Positions 10,595 to 21,640 of a DNA stretch of 64,000 nucleotides are shown here, in pieces; position 1 is the first letter of the stretch, and each line of letters starts with the position of its first letter. The DNA lies in the NCBI GenBank assembly GCA_052174455.1, contig JBQMRP010000004.1, forward strand, positions 124,001 to 188,000, given 5' to 3'. Origin of the DNA: Arsenophonus sp052174455 (lineage in GTDB: Bacteria > Pseudomonadota > Gammaproteobacteria > Enterobacterales > Enterobacteriaceae). Below the pieces are notes generated by a model, which was given only the letters and a program-made list of their open reading frames with translations, did no database searches and was not told the origin of the DNA. Made by a program: the position numbers and the translations under genes.

Positions 10595-10849
10595 ATAGAA
10601 TTTTTTATTTCTATCTGATCAGTTTATTATTGATAAACTATTTTTTTGATAAAAAAGATATCATTGACCATATATTATTATCGATCTATATGATCTTACT
10701 TAGAATAAAACCAATAGATAGTGCTATCAGTAACATAACCCTTAATAAATTAGCTATATTATCTATTTATTTAAATCTTAAACTAAATTAATGAGTATTA
10801 ATGATTAACATTAAAAAGCCTCTTTATCTTTCTTATCAAAGATTGCAAT

Positions 10850-12230
10850 AGGCATAGTTATGCTCATTTCTGGTGATTGGGTTCTGAGATGTTGGAGTAT
10901 TCTCCTGATTAATTTTATAAATAATTTAAATAAAATTTATATTATAAACCATGAAAAGTCTTTCCTAGAAGTAATCTATAAAACTAGATATTACCTGTGA
11001 TTCTTTGCATGAACTCATCCGCAATTGTGATAGGCAGCTGATAGACACCGCTGTTGAGACAGAGTTCGAATGCATAATGAATACTGAATTATTAACAAGT
11101 ATCATCGTCGTCATCCGTAACGATTATTTACAAAAATGAACTAATACATATGGGGAAAAGGTATTGCTGATATTGAGATTAAAGCGCCTAAGGTTATAGG
11201 AGGATCGCAGTAGCGACAGAATATACTTCAAGATCTCGTTGCTGTTCTATTGAAGCGCGCAAAAAGCAGCGAAAAATTGCTACTATGGTAGATATCTGGC
11301 AAAGCCATACCAACCGGTGATTTTCACGAAGATCTAGGTTTTCTCTATGAGAGAGTAAATAATCTTTTCTGTCAGTACCATCAGTAAACTGAAATAGGAA
11401 TGGCTTAAATAACACAGGCAAGGTAGTGTGTACCTTACACGTAATTAAATAATACGCGTTACGTTTATTTCTTGGCTGAAAGCATACACCATTCTAGCAG
11501 GTAAGATGATTTCCTTTACCTTCTGGTTATTTTCTGCATCACTGTTCATAGATATAAAGAACTTGGTTACGGTCAAATATAGTTATTTAAAATTAAAAAC
11601 AAGCTTAGCACATTGCTTAACCGTATCCCTCTATCCTCTTGCTACGGGAGACGGTCTTAATTTTTCGAATACAATGGCAAAAAATATTTCTGGACATATG
11701 GCACCAACGCTATTAGTTACACAAAATAACTAATGCACTGGCATCACTCCACAAAGTGATGAAACCAAAAGCTAAAAGTGGGGTTTAGTTGCGTGAGATC
11801 TGGTTAGCAGAGAGCCATGATGCTACTAATAAAATCATTGATGATTTGTTAGAAAAGTTATCAGGATAAGTGTCTATACAACCATCAAGAAGCAAAAAAG
11901 ATTAAGAAGAAAGGTTTGCATTCTATGCTCCTGTCAGTGCATTTGGCGTAAATAAGAATAACTAATTTCATTAAATTGACTTTTAATAGAATTAAGTTAT
12001 AAACCTGATGACGAAGCACTGTAGTTCTAGAAAAAAAACCATTTCAATGGTTTCTAAGGTTTTCCCATCTACTTAGAAAGTATGGAACTGTCTAAAAAAA
12101 ATTTAATCTACTGTGAATCTGGTGGTAAACTCCATCTAATTTAAGAATGGAGAATAGATTCACAAAATATCAGAGCAGTATATAGTCTGACCGTCATACA
12201 ACAGATTAATTGATATCTTTTTATGAGTTA
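10850..12230 (+). mobile_element. Degenerate IS256-family transposase (copy B)
   Basis: Covers the N-terminal region (from about 10900) to the C-terminal end. Legible parts are KNLVTVKYSYLKLKTSLA then LATGDGLNFSNTMAKNI near 11545-11685, matching the family KELVAVEDGYRESK...AIGDGALGFWKAL block, and the C-terminal TFVTVRL-like end near 11975. It occupies the place downstream of ispG where hisS stands in relatives. Confidence 0.72.
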
Positions 12231-12241
12231 ATTTTATTAAA

Positions 12242-13363
12242 TCACTCATCTAATTTTTCGATATCAATCCGCCGATTTTTGTCCATCATAACGGCTTTTG
12301 CCCGAATTTTAGCTTCAAACTGATCGATAATATTAACATTGTCTAAACGTTCTTTTTGACGAACACCATTCTCATAAAATCCACTCTTTACTCTTGCCCC
12401 TGTTACGCCAATGGTAGAAACCTCTGCTTCACCAGGACCATTAACAACACAACCAATAATTGAAACGTCCATTGGAGTAATAATATCTTCTAAGCGCTCC
12501 TCCAGTGCATTAACGGTATTAATAACATCAAATTCTTGACGTGAACACGTTGGACAAGTAATAAAATTAATACCTCGCGAGCGGATACGAAGAGATTTTA
12601 AAATATCAAAACCAACTTTAACTTCTTCAATCGGATCAGCAGATAATGAGATACGTAATGTATCACCAATTCCCTCAGATAATAATATTCCCAATCCGAT
12701 AGCAGATTTTACTGAACCTGCACGTGCTCCACCAGCTTCAGTAATACCTAAGTGCAAAGGTTGATCAATTTTATTGGCCAGTAAACGATATGCACCTACA
12801 GCTAAAAAAACATCTGAAGCTTTCACGCTAATTTTAAATTGATCAAAATTCAATTTATCAAATATATCCACATGCCGCATAGCTGATTCAACTAACGCTT
12901 CCGGCGTAGACTCACCATATTTTTTTTGAATATCTTTTTCTAATGAGCCACTATTAACGCCGATCCGAATCGGAAAATTTTTATCACGGGCGCAGTCAAC
13001 AACCTGACGAATACGCTCTTCATTACCAATATTCCCAGGATTAATGCGTAAACAATCCACACCATATTCAGCAACTTTTAGTGCAATACGATAATCAAAA
13101 TGAATATCAGCAATAACAGGAACATTAACTTGCTGTTTAATAAACTTAAACGCTTTAGCTGCATCCATTGTAGGCACAGAAACACGTACAATATCAACAC
13201 CCACTTGTTCTAAAGATTTAATCTGTTTAACTGTAGCCACAACATCCGTTGTCCGTGTGTTTGTCATAGATTGTACTGTTATTGGTGCACCATTACCAAC
13301 AGGAACATTACCTACATAAATGCACGTTGATTTACGTCTTTTTATCCGTAATTGATTATTCAT
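12242..13363 (-). CDS. ispG: 4-hydroxy-3-methylbut-2-enyl diphosphate synthase (flavodoxin)
   Basis: Iron-sulfur enzyme of the MEP isoprenoid pathway that converts ME-cPP to HMBPP. I start it at the ATG at 13363-13361, giving MNNQLRIKRRKSTCIYVG (373 residues; E. coli 372). It has a strong AGGAGAG site just upstream, and the upstream in-frame extension to 13420 has no family counterpart. The cluster ligands lie in CPTCSRQEFD and IGCVVNGPGEAEVS, with the third Cys and the conserved Glu. The barrel motifs DIHFDYRIALKVAEYG and LRINPGNIGNEERI are intact. It lies 127 nt after rodZ as in enterobacteria. With dxr also in this window, the MEP pathway appears kept. Confidence 0.96.
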   Translation of the reverse strand: MNNQLRIKRRKSTCIYVGNVPVGNGAPITVQSMTNTRTTDVVATVKQIKSLEQVGVDIVRVSVPTMDAAKAFKFIKQQVNVPVIADIHFDYRIALKVAEYGVDCLRINPGNIGNEERIRQVVDCARDKNFPIRIGVNSGSLEKDIQKKYGESTPEALVESAMRHVDIFDKLNFDQFKISVKASDVFLAVGAYRLLANKIDQPLHLGITEAGGARAGSVKSAIGLGILLSEGIGDTLRISLSADPIEEVKVGFDILKSLRIRSRGINFITCPTCSRQEFDVINTVNALEERLEDIITPMDVSIIGCVVNGPGEAEVSTIGVTGARVKSGFYENGVRQKERLDNVNIIDQFEAKIRAKAVMMDKNRRIDIEKLDE

Positions 13364-13490
13364 GCGCTCTCCTACAGAATCCATATTTAATGGATATGCT
13401 ATTTCTATAATTAAAGCCATCGAATTAACGATGGCTTCTTATTTGTTAAAAATTTATCACTATTTATAGAAGTTATCTTATAATATTTAT

Positions 13491-14522
13491 TTACAATCCA
13501 GGCAATTTAAACTTGGCTGGACGATTAACTTTAATAAAGTGATTTAGATCAATAGAATTACCTTTAAATAGTAGATTAACATTAGCTGGTATACCAATAT
13601 TAAATTGGTAAGGAAGTTCACCATTTAATTCAAGTTTCTGACCTGCATTTTTAATACCACTAAATAAAATTTTACCTTTAGCATCACTAACTTCTAACCA
13701 GGACTCTCCTTTAAAGTTCATCACAACCCCATTACAAGATTCTATTCTTTTATAATCAATATCAGCAAAAGTTTTTACTGTTCTATATCGTTCTAGACTG
13801 CTATTATTAGCAGTTGCACTGCCAGGCAGCGGCACTGTTTTTTCTTCTGCTGGATTTACTGATTTGATATTAACATTTATATCACTATTTTTTAGTGTTT
13901 CAGAAGTTAATGTGGTTTTAGATGTCGGTAATGCAACATTATTAACTATCGCTGAGGTTGCCGGTTGATTATTAGTTTCTATCAACAATGTATTTACATT
14001 ATTTTGTTCAGTTGTTTCTACAATATTTGAAGTATAAGAAAGTGGATCTACCTGTATTTGATTAGTATCATAGCGATTCTGTTCAGCCATAGTAGAAATT
14101 TCTTGTTTTTGTACTTTATAATCCTGCCACCACCAAATGCCTATCATGGCAATACAAATAATAATAATTAACCAAGTAAATTTCATTAACCAACCTTCCC
14201 ATTTCTTGCGTGTTTTTCCTAGGGAATAACTTTGTATAGGAGAAATTACTGCTATTTTTGCTGGTGATTGTTTGTTCAACAATTCAAGAATTTCTTTTTC
14301 TGGAATATTTACTAATTTTGCATAAGAACGAATATAGCCACGCAAGAAAGTAGGATCAACACTATGGGAATTGCTATCTTCTTCTATCTTACGTACTGTG
14401 CATACTTTTAAGCAAAGTCGCTCGGCAACGCTTTCTCGTGAAAGACTAAGCGCTTCCCGTTCCTGCAATAACCGTTGACCAACGGTGATTTCTGTTTTTT
14501 CTGTTTTAGGTTTGCTATTCAT
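13491..14522 (-). CDS. rodZ: Cytoskeleton protein RodZ
   Basis: Bitopic inner-membrane protein that links MreB to the elongation machinery. The 343 residues (E. coli 337) show an N-terminal helix-turn-helix domain at about 15-75 (VAERLCLKVCTVRKIEED, then FLRGYIRSYAKL), the SLGKTRKKWEGWLM juxtamembrane stretch, one membrane helix at about 113-132 ending in WWWQD, and a low-complexity Ser/Thr/Asn-rich linker. The C-terminal beta domain (about 265-340) begins at VVMNFKGESWLEVSDAKGK. The linker is the divergent part, as expected. The upstream ribosome site is weak. In E. coli pilF stands between rlmN and rodZ; here that place is empty. Confidence 0.94.
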   Translation of the reverse strand: MNSKPKTEKTEITVGQRLLQEREALSLSRESVAERLCLKVCTVRKIEEDSNSHSVDPTFLRGYIRSYAKLVNIPEKEILELLNKQSPAKIAVISPIQSYSLGKTRKKWEGWLMKFTWLIIIICIAMIGIWWWQDYKVQKQEISTMAEQNRYDTNQIQVDPLSYTSNIVETTEQNNVNTLLIETNNQPATSAIVNNVALPTSKTTLTSETLKNSDINVNIKSVNPAEEKTVPLPGSATANNSSLERYRTVKTFADIDYKRIESCNGVVMNFKGESWLEVSDAKGKILFSGIKNAGQKLELNGELPYQFNIGIPANVNLLFKGNSIDLNHFIKVNRPAKFKLPGL

Positions 14523-15122
14523 TCGTGGGAATATTGTTCTTTTTTGAGTTTTAACATCATGAAGGCTTTTAAAAACTTTTTTTATAAGTTATAGAAAAAT
14601 CTTCATACCGATAATATTTCTTACTTTATTTTTGAAATATTTTCACAATTCAGCCCACTATACCTTCTTCCTCTTTCCTTAATTTAATTATCTCTTCAGA
14701 TATATTTAGAGAATAAAAAGTCTAAATAGTAATATAGCATTACTTATATTATTGATTACTGATGAACTAATTGCTATTATAAAATACTTTAATATTAAAG
14801 TTGATTGCTTATGCTAACGCATAATGATTGCTATACCTAAATTAGCCATCTTATTTTTATTCTGTCAGTCTTATCTTCTCAAGAAGATAAGATGCTGTTG
14901 TTATAATTATACACTAATAAAATTAGTGGTTCCTAACTGTGTCCATAATGTCACAATCGCAATATCAACATATTTATTAATACTAGTATATCCTATTAAT
15001 AAAACCCATTAATATAGAAAATTAATGATAAATATTTTTATTATATCACTCTTTATTTAATTATATACCTAGTAATAAAAGAAATTATGACATCTAATAT
15101 CTTTTATTTATTGAATTAATAT
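14523..15122 (-). other. Gap where pilF would stand; no gene recognised
   Basis: Between rlmN and rodZ relatives carry pilF. I could not recover any convincing TPR-protein remnant on the minus strand. The stretch is AT-rich and holds an inverted repeat at 14869-14892. The rodZ promoter should lie in its lower half. Confidence 0.5.
14869..14892. repeat. Perfect 11-bp inverted repeat with 2-nt loop
   Basis: Arms 14869-14879 and 14882-14892 are exact reverse complements. They lie in the rlmN-rodZ gap. No T-run follows on either strand that would make a clear terminator. Confidence 0.55.
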
Positions 15123-16301
15123 TCAGACTGTTTTTACTATAATTGGTTCACTAATAAGGAATTTTTCAATACTTGTTTTTCTTCGATCAATAACATCCCC
15201 TGATAATTGACCACACGCAGCATTAATATCATCGCCACGAGTTTTACGCACAATAGTAGTATAACCATATTTCATCAATACTTTTGCAAAACGATCAATA
15301 CAGCTATTATAGCTGCGTCTGTAAGGCGCATCAGGAAATGGATTCCAAGGAATTAAATTAATTTTGCTAGGCGTGTCCTTAAGACATTCAGCTAGCTGAT
15401 GTGCATGTTCAATGCTATCATTCACACCATTTAGCATGACATATTCAACAGTTACACGTCCATTATTTGCATTAGTTTTAGTTAAATAGCGCCGAACACT
15501 AGCCAGAAAGGTTTCGATGTTATATTTTTTATTAATGGGCATAATTTTGTTACGAATTTCATTAGTGGGAGCATGCAAAGAAATTGCTAACGCAACATCA
15601 ATCATATCACCCAATTTATCAAGCGCAGGTACAACACCGGAAGTTGATAAAGTCACTCGTCGTTTTGACAATCCAAAGCCAAAATCATCCATCATAATTT
15701 CCATTGCTGGAATAACATTTTTTAGATTTAATAAAGGCTCCCCCATTCCCATCATTACAATATTAGTAATTGGACGCCGCCCACTAGATTTTAAAGAGCT
15801 AATAACTTTAGTAGCTTGCCACACCTGACCTATGATTTCTGAAACATGTAAATTACGGTTAAAACCTTGCTGCGCGGTTAAACAAAACTTACAATTAAGA
15901 GCGCAGCCAACTTGAGAAGAAACACAAAGTGTCGCCCGATTATCTTTAGGAATATAGACTGTTTCAATTTGTTGTTCAACTACCGTTATTGCCCATTTGA
16001 TCGTGCCATCAGAAGAACGCTGCTCTTGCGCAATTTTAGGCGCCCGAATTTCGGCAATGGCCTTTAATTTAGTCCGTAATACTTTATTAATATCAGTCAT
16101 TAAATTAAAATCATCATAACAATAATGATAAATCCATTTCATTACTTGATCGGCTCGAAATGCCTTTTCCCCTATATCACTAAAGAACTGCCGCATCTGT
16201 TTACGATTCATATCCAACAAATTTACTTTTACTGATTTTTTAATAGGAGAAAAAGAGGGAACACAACATCGTGCTATTGTTTTATATTGAAACATCTTCA
16301 T
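15123..16301 (-). CDS. rlmN: Dual-specificity RNA methyltransferase RlmN
   Basis: Radical-SAM enzyme that methylates C2 of A2503 in 23S rRNA and A37 in some tRNAs. The 392 residues (E. coli 384) carry the cluster motif CALNCKFC with Cys133, Cys137 and Cys140, followed by LTAQQGFNRN. Other motifs are MMGMGEPLLN (SAM binding), LSTSGVVPALDKL, SLHAP, and the C-terminal resolving Cys in INAACGQLSGD. The first 25 or so residues are divergent, so the exact start is less certain. A GAGGC site precedes the chosen ATG. The gene lies between ndk and rodZ in the enterobacterial order. Confidence 0.96.
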   Translation of the reverse strand: MKMFQYKTIARCCVPSFSPIKKSVKVNLLDMNRKQMRQFFSDIGEKAFRADQVMKWIYHYCYDDFNLMTDINKVLRTKLKAIAEIRAPKIAQEQRSSDGTIKWAITVVEQQIETVYIPKDNRATLCVSSQVGCALNCKFCLTAQQGFNRNLHVSEIIGQVWQATKVISSLKSSGRRPITNIVMMGMGEPLLNLKNVIPAMEIMMDDFGFGLSKRRVTLSTSGVVPALDKLGDMIDVALAISLHAPTNEIRNKIMPINKKYNIETFLASVRRYLTKTNANNGRVTVEYVMLNGVNDSIEHAHQLAECLKDTPSKINLIPWNPFPDAPYRRSYNSCIDRFAKVLMKYGYTTIVRKTRGDDINAACGQLSGDVIDRRKTSIEKFLISEPIIVKTV

Positions 16302-16484
16302 TGCCTCTTTTTACACTTTTCGGCAAAAATTGTAAATTTTTAATAATTAACTACATTTATTGATACTAAATATTATTTTAATAGATTTACATATCCCCAT
16401 AACCTTACCAAAAAATTACTTAACAAAGTATGGTACTTTACAAACATTATTAAATTTTTCTAAAAAATATTATTTCTGTTTATA

Positions 16485-16910
16485 TTATCGTAAATAAATT
16501 TCGTTTTCAGTAAAGAAAAAACTAATTTCTCGCTCTGCAGATATGACAGAATCTGAGCCATGTACTGCATTTTCGATAAAACTATCTGAATAATCAGCAC
16601 GTAATGTCCCTGACAATCCCTTAGCGAGATAATCCATTGTGCCCATCAAATCACGATAACGCTGAACAGCATCATTGGCCGCTAAAATTTGCAACATTAT
16701 TGGGCCTGAAGTCATAAACTCGACTAATCTAGAAAAAAAAGGCTTATGTTTATGCTCAACATAAAATCCAGATACCTGTTCTTTATTTAAATGCGCCATT
16801 TTAGCAGCAATAATTTTAAATCCAGATTTCTCAAAACGGTTATAAATCTCACCAATTACATTTTTTTTAACCGCATTTGGCTTAATAATAGAAAACGTAC
16901 GTTGCATCAT
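16485..16910 (-). CDS. ndk: Nucleoside diphosphate kinase
   Basis: Cytoplasmic enzyme that passes the gamma phosphate of ATP to NDPs and dNDPs through a phospho-His. From the ATG at 16910-16908 the protein has 141 residues (E. coli 143) and starts MMQRTFSIIKPNAV. A GAGGA site sits 9 nt upstream, which makes this start better than a TTG two codons earlier. The catalytic His117 lies in ENAVHGSDS, and the nucleotide loop GTLRADY and the phosphate Lys in IIKPNAV are intact. It is the first gene of the ndk-rlmN-rodZ-ispG group. Confidence 0.96.
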   Translation of the reverse strand: MMQRTFSIIKPNAVKKNVIGEIYNRFEKSGFKIIAAKMAHLNKEQVSGFYVEHKHKPFFSRLVEFMTSGPIMLQILAANDAVQRYRDLMGTMDYLAKGLSGTLRADYSDSFIENAVHGSDSVISAEREISFFFTENEIYLR

Positions 16911-16959
16911 AATCAAAAATCCTCTTCGCTATTATTTCATCATGAAATTTTGTCTTGAA

Positions 16960-18345
16960 TCCATACTACTGTAAATTATACCCATTTTCAGTATATGGGT
17001 TTTGGAGATGGTGGCGGTATATCATGCTTATTGATTTCATAGATGACTTCAACAACAGAGAGATGATATGTCATGAAAAATCTACCCTAGAGATATTCAC
17101 AAAACTAGATATCACCATAACCCCTTTCATAAACTCATCCGTAATACTATCAGTTAGCTAATAGTACTACTGTTGATGATAAGATTAACACTATCTTATT
17201 GTAACATGCTCAACACCGAATTGTCGACGGGCGCCTAAATATCCTTATCTGTAACTGTTATTTATCAGTTCAACCTACAAAACGGATATTTGTGATATTG
17301 AGATTAAAATATCTAAGGTCAGAAGATCGCAGCGGAAACGGAATATTTTTAACAATTCATTATTACTGCCCTATCTGAAGCGTACAAAAGCGGCGAAAAT
17401 TACTCCCATACCTGTACCTGCTAGGCGTATCCAGCAATGATTTTAACGAAGCTCTGTAGCGATTCTCGGTAAAAGCACATGATCTCTCTGTTTAGTAGTA
17501 TCAGTAGAATAAAACAGCAATGCATTAAAGTGTATCGACAATAGCAACTGCATAATTTAAACGATATGCATACATTTATTTTTTAGCTAAAAATATATAT
17601 CATTCTGTTATGCAAGATAATTACCTTTCCCTATTAGTTATTATTGGCGGCACTGCACATGAAGGTAAATGGAACTCGTTGCGGTCAAAAATGTCTATCA
17701 AAAGTCAGAATTAAACTGAGCTAAATTCCTCAATAACTAATGAGCGCGTTGCTTAAGTATATCTTCTAGACTTTCTACAGGGAGATGGTATTTTTTTTTA
17801 TTTTTAGAACGTAGCAGCAAAGATATTTTCAAATATGTACTACAAGCGCTATTTGTACATAAAATAACTGATATATTTGGTTCGCTCGATAAAATATAAA
17901 ATCAAAAGTTAATGCTGAGCTGTAGGATAGGTTCTGGCTAGCAGAGAGTCGCGATTCCGTTAATAAATCTCTTGATATTTTGTTAGCAAGATTATCAACC
18001 ATAAAGAAGATGGAAAATAATCTAGAAGAATAGCTGGCATTCTACGAACTTCTTGTCAGTCAGCCGTATTTGGCATCAATAAGAATGACGAATCTGATTA
18101 AATTGGCTTTTGTTACAGTGAGGTCACGAAGCTGATGCGCGAAGCGCTGTAGTTCAAGAAAATAATTCTTTCAATGGTATTAAAACTGCTACAATTTACT
18201 CAGAAAAGCTAAAACCGGATTAGAGGAGTTGATCTGCTAACTTTAATGATAAACAACGTCTAATTAAGGATGGAGAATAGATTTATGAAGCATAAAAGTA
18301 GAATGGTAACCTAACTGTCATACAAAAGATTTTTTAATAACTTAT
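16960..18345 (+). mobile_element. Degenerate IS256-family transposase (copy C)
   Basis: One of the fullest relics. The N-terminal FIDDFNNREMICHEKSTLEIFTKLDIT stretch is near 17030-17115, and the C-terminal LASIRMTNLIKLAFVTVRSR is near 18075-18140, matching WASIRTTNPIESTFATVRLR. The distal GWRI-like end lies near 18275. Stops are frequent in between. Confidence 0.75.
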
Positions 18346-18399
18346 ATAAATAAAACAGTATTTAGATCATAAACATCTCAGAATTAACCTAGCTATTCT

Positions 18400-19045
18400 C
18401 CCCGCATCATATCTGTACTTGGTTGATTTTATGGGAGTTAACACAATAAACAGGTATTGATTTGAAAACAGAATTTATATGGCGTTACTTCATTCCTTAA
18501 TTCAGCAAGACAGTCAACATAAATAACTAAGTGGTATTATTAAAATCAATGAAATATTTTTCCCTAATACTTTAAATGAAAGCGTTCTGTTCTACATAGA
18601 AAAGGTAGAAAATACGAAATAGGAAGAGATAAAAAGAAAGAACAAGTTTCGCTCTTAATCATATGAGATTAATAGGGTTATATGAACGATCAGATTCTTG
18701 AAGAGTTTAATGCAGAGTGTGTTAAATATTTTCTTAAGTTAATCATCAATAAAGAGTTAACCCTTTATTCGAATGAGGTTAAATGGTATTCAACTTTTGC
18801 TAGCTAACATGAAATTAGTCACCATTACCTAATGAGGCGAGTGTGTAACCAGAAAGTTATTGCTAAGTAATTCCATATTAAAGATATAAACAATTATATC
18901 ATCCGATTAAAAAGATGACTGAGTAGATTCCATGACATGAGGTCTTTTAATTTACTGAATTATTCTGCTGGGAAAAATTATTTGAAATCACGACAATTGA
19001 AATACAAACATGACTACTTCTTTCCTCTGAGAGGAAAGAAGTAAT
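18400..19045 (+). mobile_element. Degenerate IS1595 (ISXO2-like) transposase relic
   Basis: Best preserved of four copies. IKINEIFFPNTL near 18545 matches the ISXO2 VIEVDETFF block. A run matching GRSKKRKNKFRS lies near 18620-18650, EFNAECV near 18710, and the terminal block SRLKRWMSRFH...NYLGW decays near 18905-18980. Confidence 0.7.
19015..19043. repeat. Perfect 14-bp inverted repeat with 1-nt centre
   Basis: Arms 19015-19028 and 19030-19043 are exact reverse complements. A T-run (attttttt) follows on the plus strand, so it resembles an intrinsic terminator. It lies at the end of a dead ISXO2-like relic and no live gene reads into it. Confidence 0.6.
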
Positions 19046-19084
19046 TTTTTTAACATAAGCGAGCGATCTGCATCTAACATCATC

Positions 19085-19310
19085 TTACCTTTGCTATTTA
19101 GCAAAGGTAAATTCAGATACGCTATAGCGCTTAGTTAAAATAAAGATAAGCTGCTCTGCCTGCCTTAAGAGCAGCACTGATTTTAAGTGTTGTATTACCT
19201 TATGATGGAGTATTTATCATCATGATATTTTCCTTAAGTATATTCCTAAGTAGCCATCTTAGCATGAATAAGGCTATATGACGAGGGTACATATAATATC
19301 CAGAATCAAA
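19085..19310 (-). mobile_element. IS481-family relic, N-terminal fragment, with a hairpin
   Basis: The minus strand aligns with the N-terminal regions of the IS481 relics near 6850 and 24220 (a QHLKSVLLL...LTKRYSVSEF-like reading). Its lower edge carries a perfect 11-bp inverted repeat (19085-19095 / 19100-19110, 4-nt loop). Confidence 0.45.
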
Positions 19311-19685
19311 TACCTAAATGTTTACAATATAGTAATAAATTAACTAATCTTAATCATGATAGTAATAGAAAAGAATGTTAGCTTAAATTAATAAGTTTAT
19401 ATTTGGCAGGCATGTAATTCTTGTTGAACATAGAATCAGTAACGGAAATTAATGATTAATTGGAGAATTAAATTGAAACGATTATCTTACAAAAGAGACT
19501 GCAATAATCTGTAATGACTCAGGATCAGAGCGGTAGTTTGATTTTTATCATAAAATCATAACTGCGAAATTACTGGAAGAATTTGATTATAAGATAAGTA
19601 GTAAATAGCATTTCTATTAATAAAAAATAGAAATTAGTAAAAATGTTAAGATAAAAGCTTATAAATTATAAAGGATAATCAAACA
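19310..19685. other. No gene recognised
   Basis: AT-rich DNA beyond the 3' end of map. A few bases near 19480-19590 faintly recall transposase tails, but nothing can be supported. Confidence 0.4.
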
Positions 19686-20483
19686 TTATCTATTCACTAA
19701 TATAGCCGACATAGATAGTTCTTCTTCTTTTCGTAAAGTTAAAATTTCACATCCATCATTCGTAACAGCTAAAGTATGTTCATATTGTGCTGACCAACCT
19801 CGATCTTTTGTTTTTACTGTCCAACCATCTTTTATAGTTCTAATACGATAATCGCCGGTATTTACCATTGGTTCAATAGTAAACGTCATGCCTTTTTGCA
19901 GTATAACACCGCCGTCATCAGCATCGTAATGTAATACTTGAGGTTCTTCATGAAAAACTTGACCAATACCATGCCCACAATATTCACGCACTACAGAAAA
20001 ATGATGCTGTTCAACAAATTTCTGAATTACCTGACCTATCGTTCTTAATCGAATACCAGGTTTGATTGTTTTTAAGGCAAGATAAAGACTTTCTTGTGTT
20101 ACTTTACATAACAGTTCGGCTTCTATAGTTGATTTGCCAATAATAAACATTTTAGATGTGTCACCATAAAAACCATTTTTAATAATGCTAACATCAATAT
20201 TAACGATATCACCTTCTTTTAAAATTTTTTCATCACTTGGAATACCATGACAAATAACATCATTAACGGATGTACAGATAGATTTAGGAAATCCATGATA
20301 ATTCAAACAGGCTGGGGTAGCTTGTTGTTTTTTGACGATATATGAGTAACAGATTCGATCAAGGTCACCGGTGGTGACACCTGGACTTATATAAGGTTCA
20401 ATAATTTCTAATACTTCTGCTGCCAAATGTCCGGCAATACGCATTTTCTGAATATCTTCTTCTGTTTTAATTGAGATAGCCAT
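19686..20483 (-). CDS. map: Methionine aminopeptidase, type I
   Basis: Essential metalloenzyme that removes the initiator Met from nascent proteins. The 265 residues (E. coli 264) keep all active-site residues at the family positions: His79 in ICHGIP, metal ligands Asp97, Asp108, His171 (YCGHGIG), Glu204 (FTIEPM) and Glu235 (QYEHTLAV). An AGGTAG site precedes the ATG. It is divergent from rpsB, as in E. coli, but the gap is enlarged to 1.7 kb by an IS481 relic. Confidence 0.97.
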   Translation of the reverse strand: MAISIKTEEDIQKMRIAGHLAAEVLEIIEPYISPGVTTGDLDRICYSYIVKKQQATPACLNYHGFPKSICTSVNDVICHGIPSDEKILKEGDIVNIDVSIIKNGFYGDTSKMFIIGKSTIEAELLCKVTQESLYLALKTIKPGIRLRTIGQVIQKFVEQHHFSVVREYCGHGIGQVFHEEPQVLHYDADDGGVILQKGMTFTIEPMVNTGDYRIRTIKDGWTVKTKDRGWSAQYEHTLAVTNDGCEILTLRKEEELSMSAILVNR

Positions 20484-20789
20484 GAGTTCTACCTATTTAT
20501 ACTGATTTAAGTAAGTAAATAATACACATATCAGCCAATTATGTTGATTAAATCTAGATATTAGATGCTTACAGTTATGTAAGCAGTGAAGCATAATTAC
20601 ACCAATTAACAATTTAACATATCAATTTTTTAAAAAAATAAAAATCTATTACTTCTATACTATCTAAGATAGTAGTATAGTTTTTTTGAATAATTTAGGT
20701 TTAATCTTGAAGCAATATTTTATAGATTGCGACTATGGAATTTTTTACTACCCAATATTAATTGAAGCAGTTATTAATTGCACAGCTAA

Positions 20790-21640
20790 TCATATTAATG
20801 CAGAGTGATCTCAAAAGTTTTTGACTAAATTAAATAATAGCTTTACATCACATCTCTTTTTATGTGCCATTAAATTTCTTGACTATATTATTTGTTTGAG
20901 GATGTAGCGATGCGATAATTAAGTATTCTATACCAAGCTGCTCTGTACAATAAACATGGGAATTTTTATTTCTGGTATCTGAACGTTTTTACAAAGTAAA
21001 ATGCGATCTATGAATTCTTTACTATTATCTGTAAGTATCCGATGGATAACCATGGGACATGTTTGGTTAAGATCACGTAAAAAATTGAGCATTAATCACG
21101 ATCTTTGCCTTGAGTAGACGGATAAAACCTATTGAGTGACGTGATCTATATTTATGAAAAGATAACATCGTGAAGTTTCATTTGCCATTTACGGAAGATA
21201 TTTAAGACTACATATAAATAATCATGCTAATAGCTTTAAATGCTTTGTGCTTTCGACTTCGGTGTTTCACTTCATTTCACGTAAATTCCTTCTTCAGGAC
21301 TTCCTAAACAGCGATCTGATTAGATCAAATACTACAGGGGTTTAGGAACCTGCATACAATTACCCGTAGATCATTGAGAGAGGAAAAATGTTTTTCGCAG
21401 GAAAACGACTATGGCTTCTTGAACAGGTGACAGCGTCATCTGTAAATAATGGGAAAATGTCTATGATCATCAATATCATTTCGTTTTACCCTTTAGAAAC
21501 ATTAAGTTCAGAGATACCATAACGTTTAGTTAATAGACGAAACTCTTCTGGCCTAAAGAGTAGCACTAATTTTAGGTATTGTAGTTCTATTTGATGAAGG
21601 GGAAGAGGAGGGTAGCCGCTAACCATTAGGTTATTTGCCT
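20790..21640 (-). mobile_element. Degenerate IS481-family transposase relic
   Basis: On the minus strand HRILTDNSKEFIDRI (bases about 21055-21010) is the IS481 second-Asp motif ILTDNGKEF, and an AELGIEH-like stretch follows near 20930. The DNA around 21250-21350 is the reverse complement of 24430-24520 with scattered changes. It sits between map and rpsB. Confidence 0.72.

Noticed and set aside
12242..13420. Longer ispG start at 13420
   Set aside because: The extra 19 residues have no family counterpart, and the ATG at 13363 has a strong ribosome site and gives the family length.
15517..15828. 103-codon plus-strand open frame inside rlmN
   Set aside because: Lies fully antisense to the strongly conserved rlmN and matches no family.
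19015..19043. Hairpin with T-run as a working intrinsic terminator
   Set aside because: It resembles one, but it ends a dead transposase relic with no live gene reading into it.
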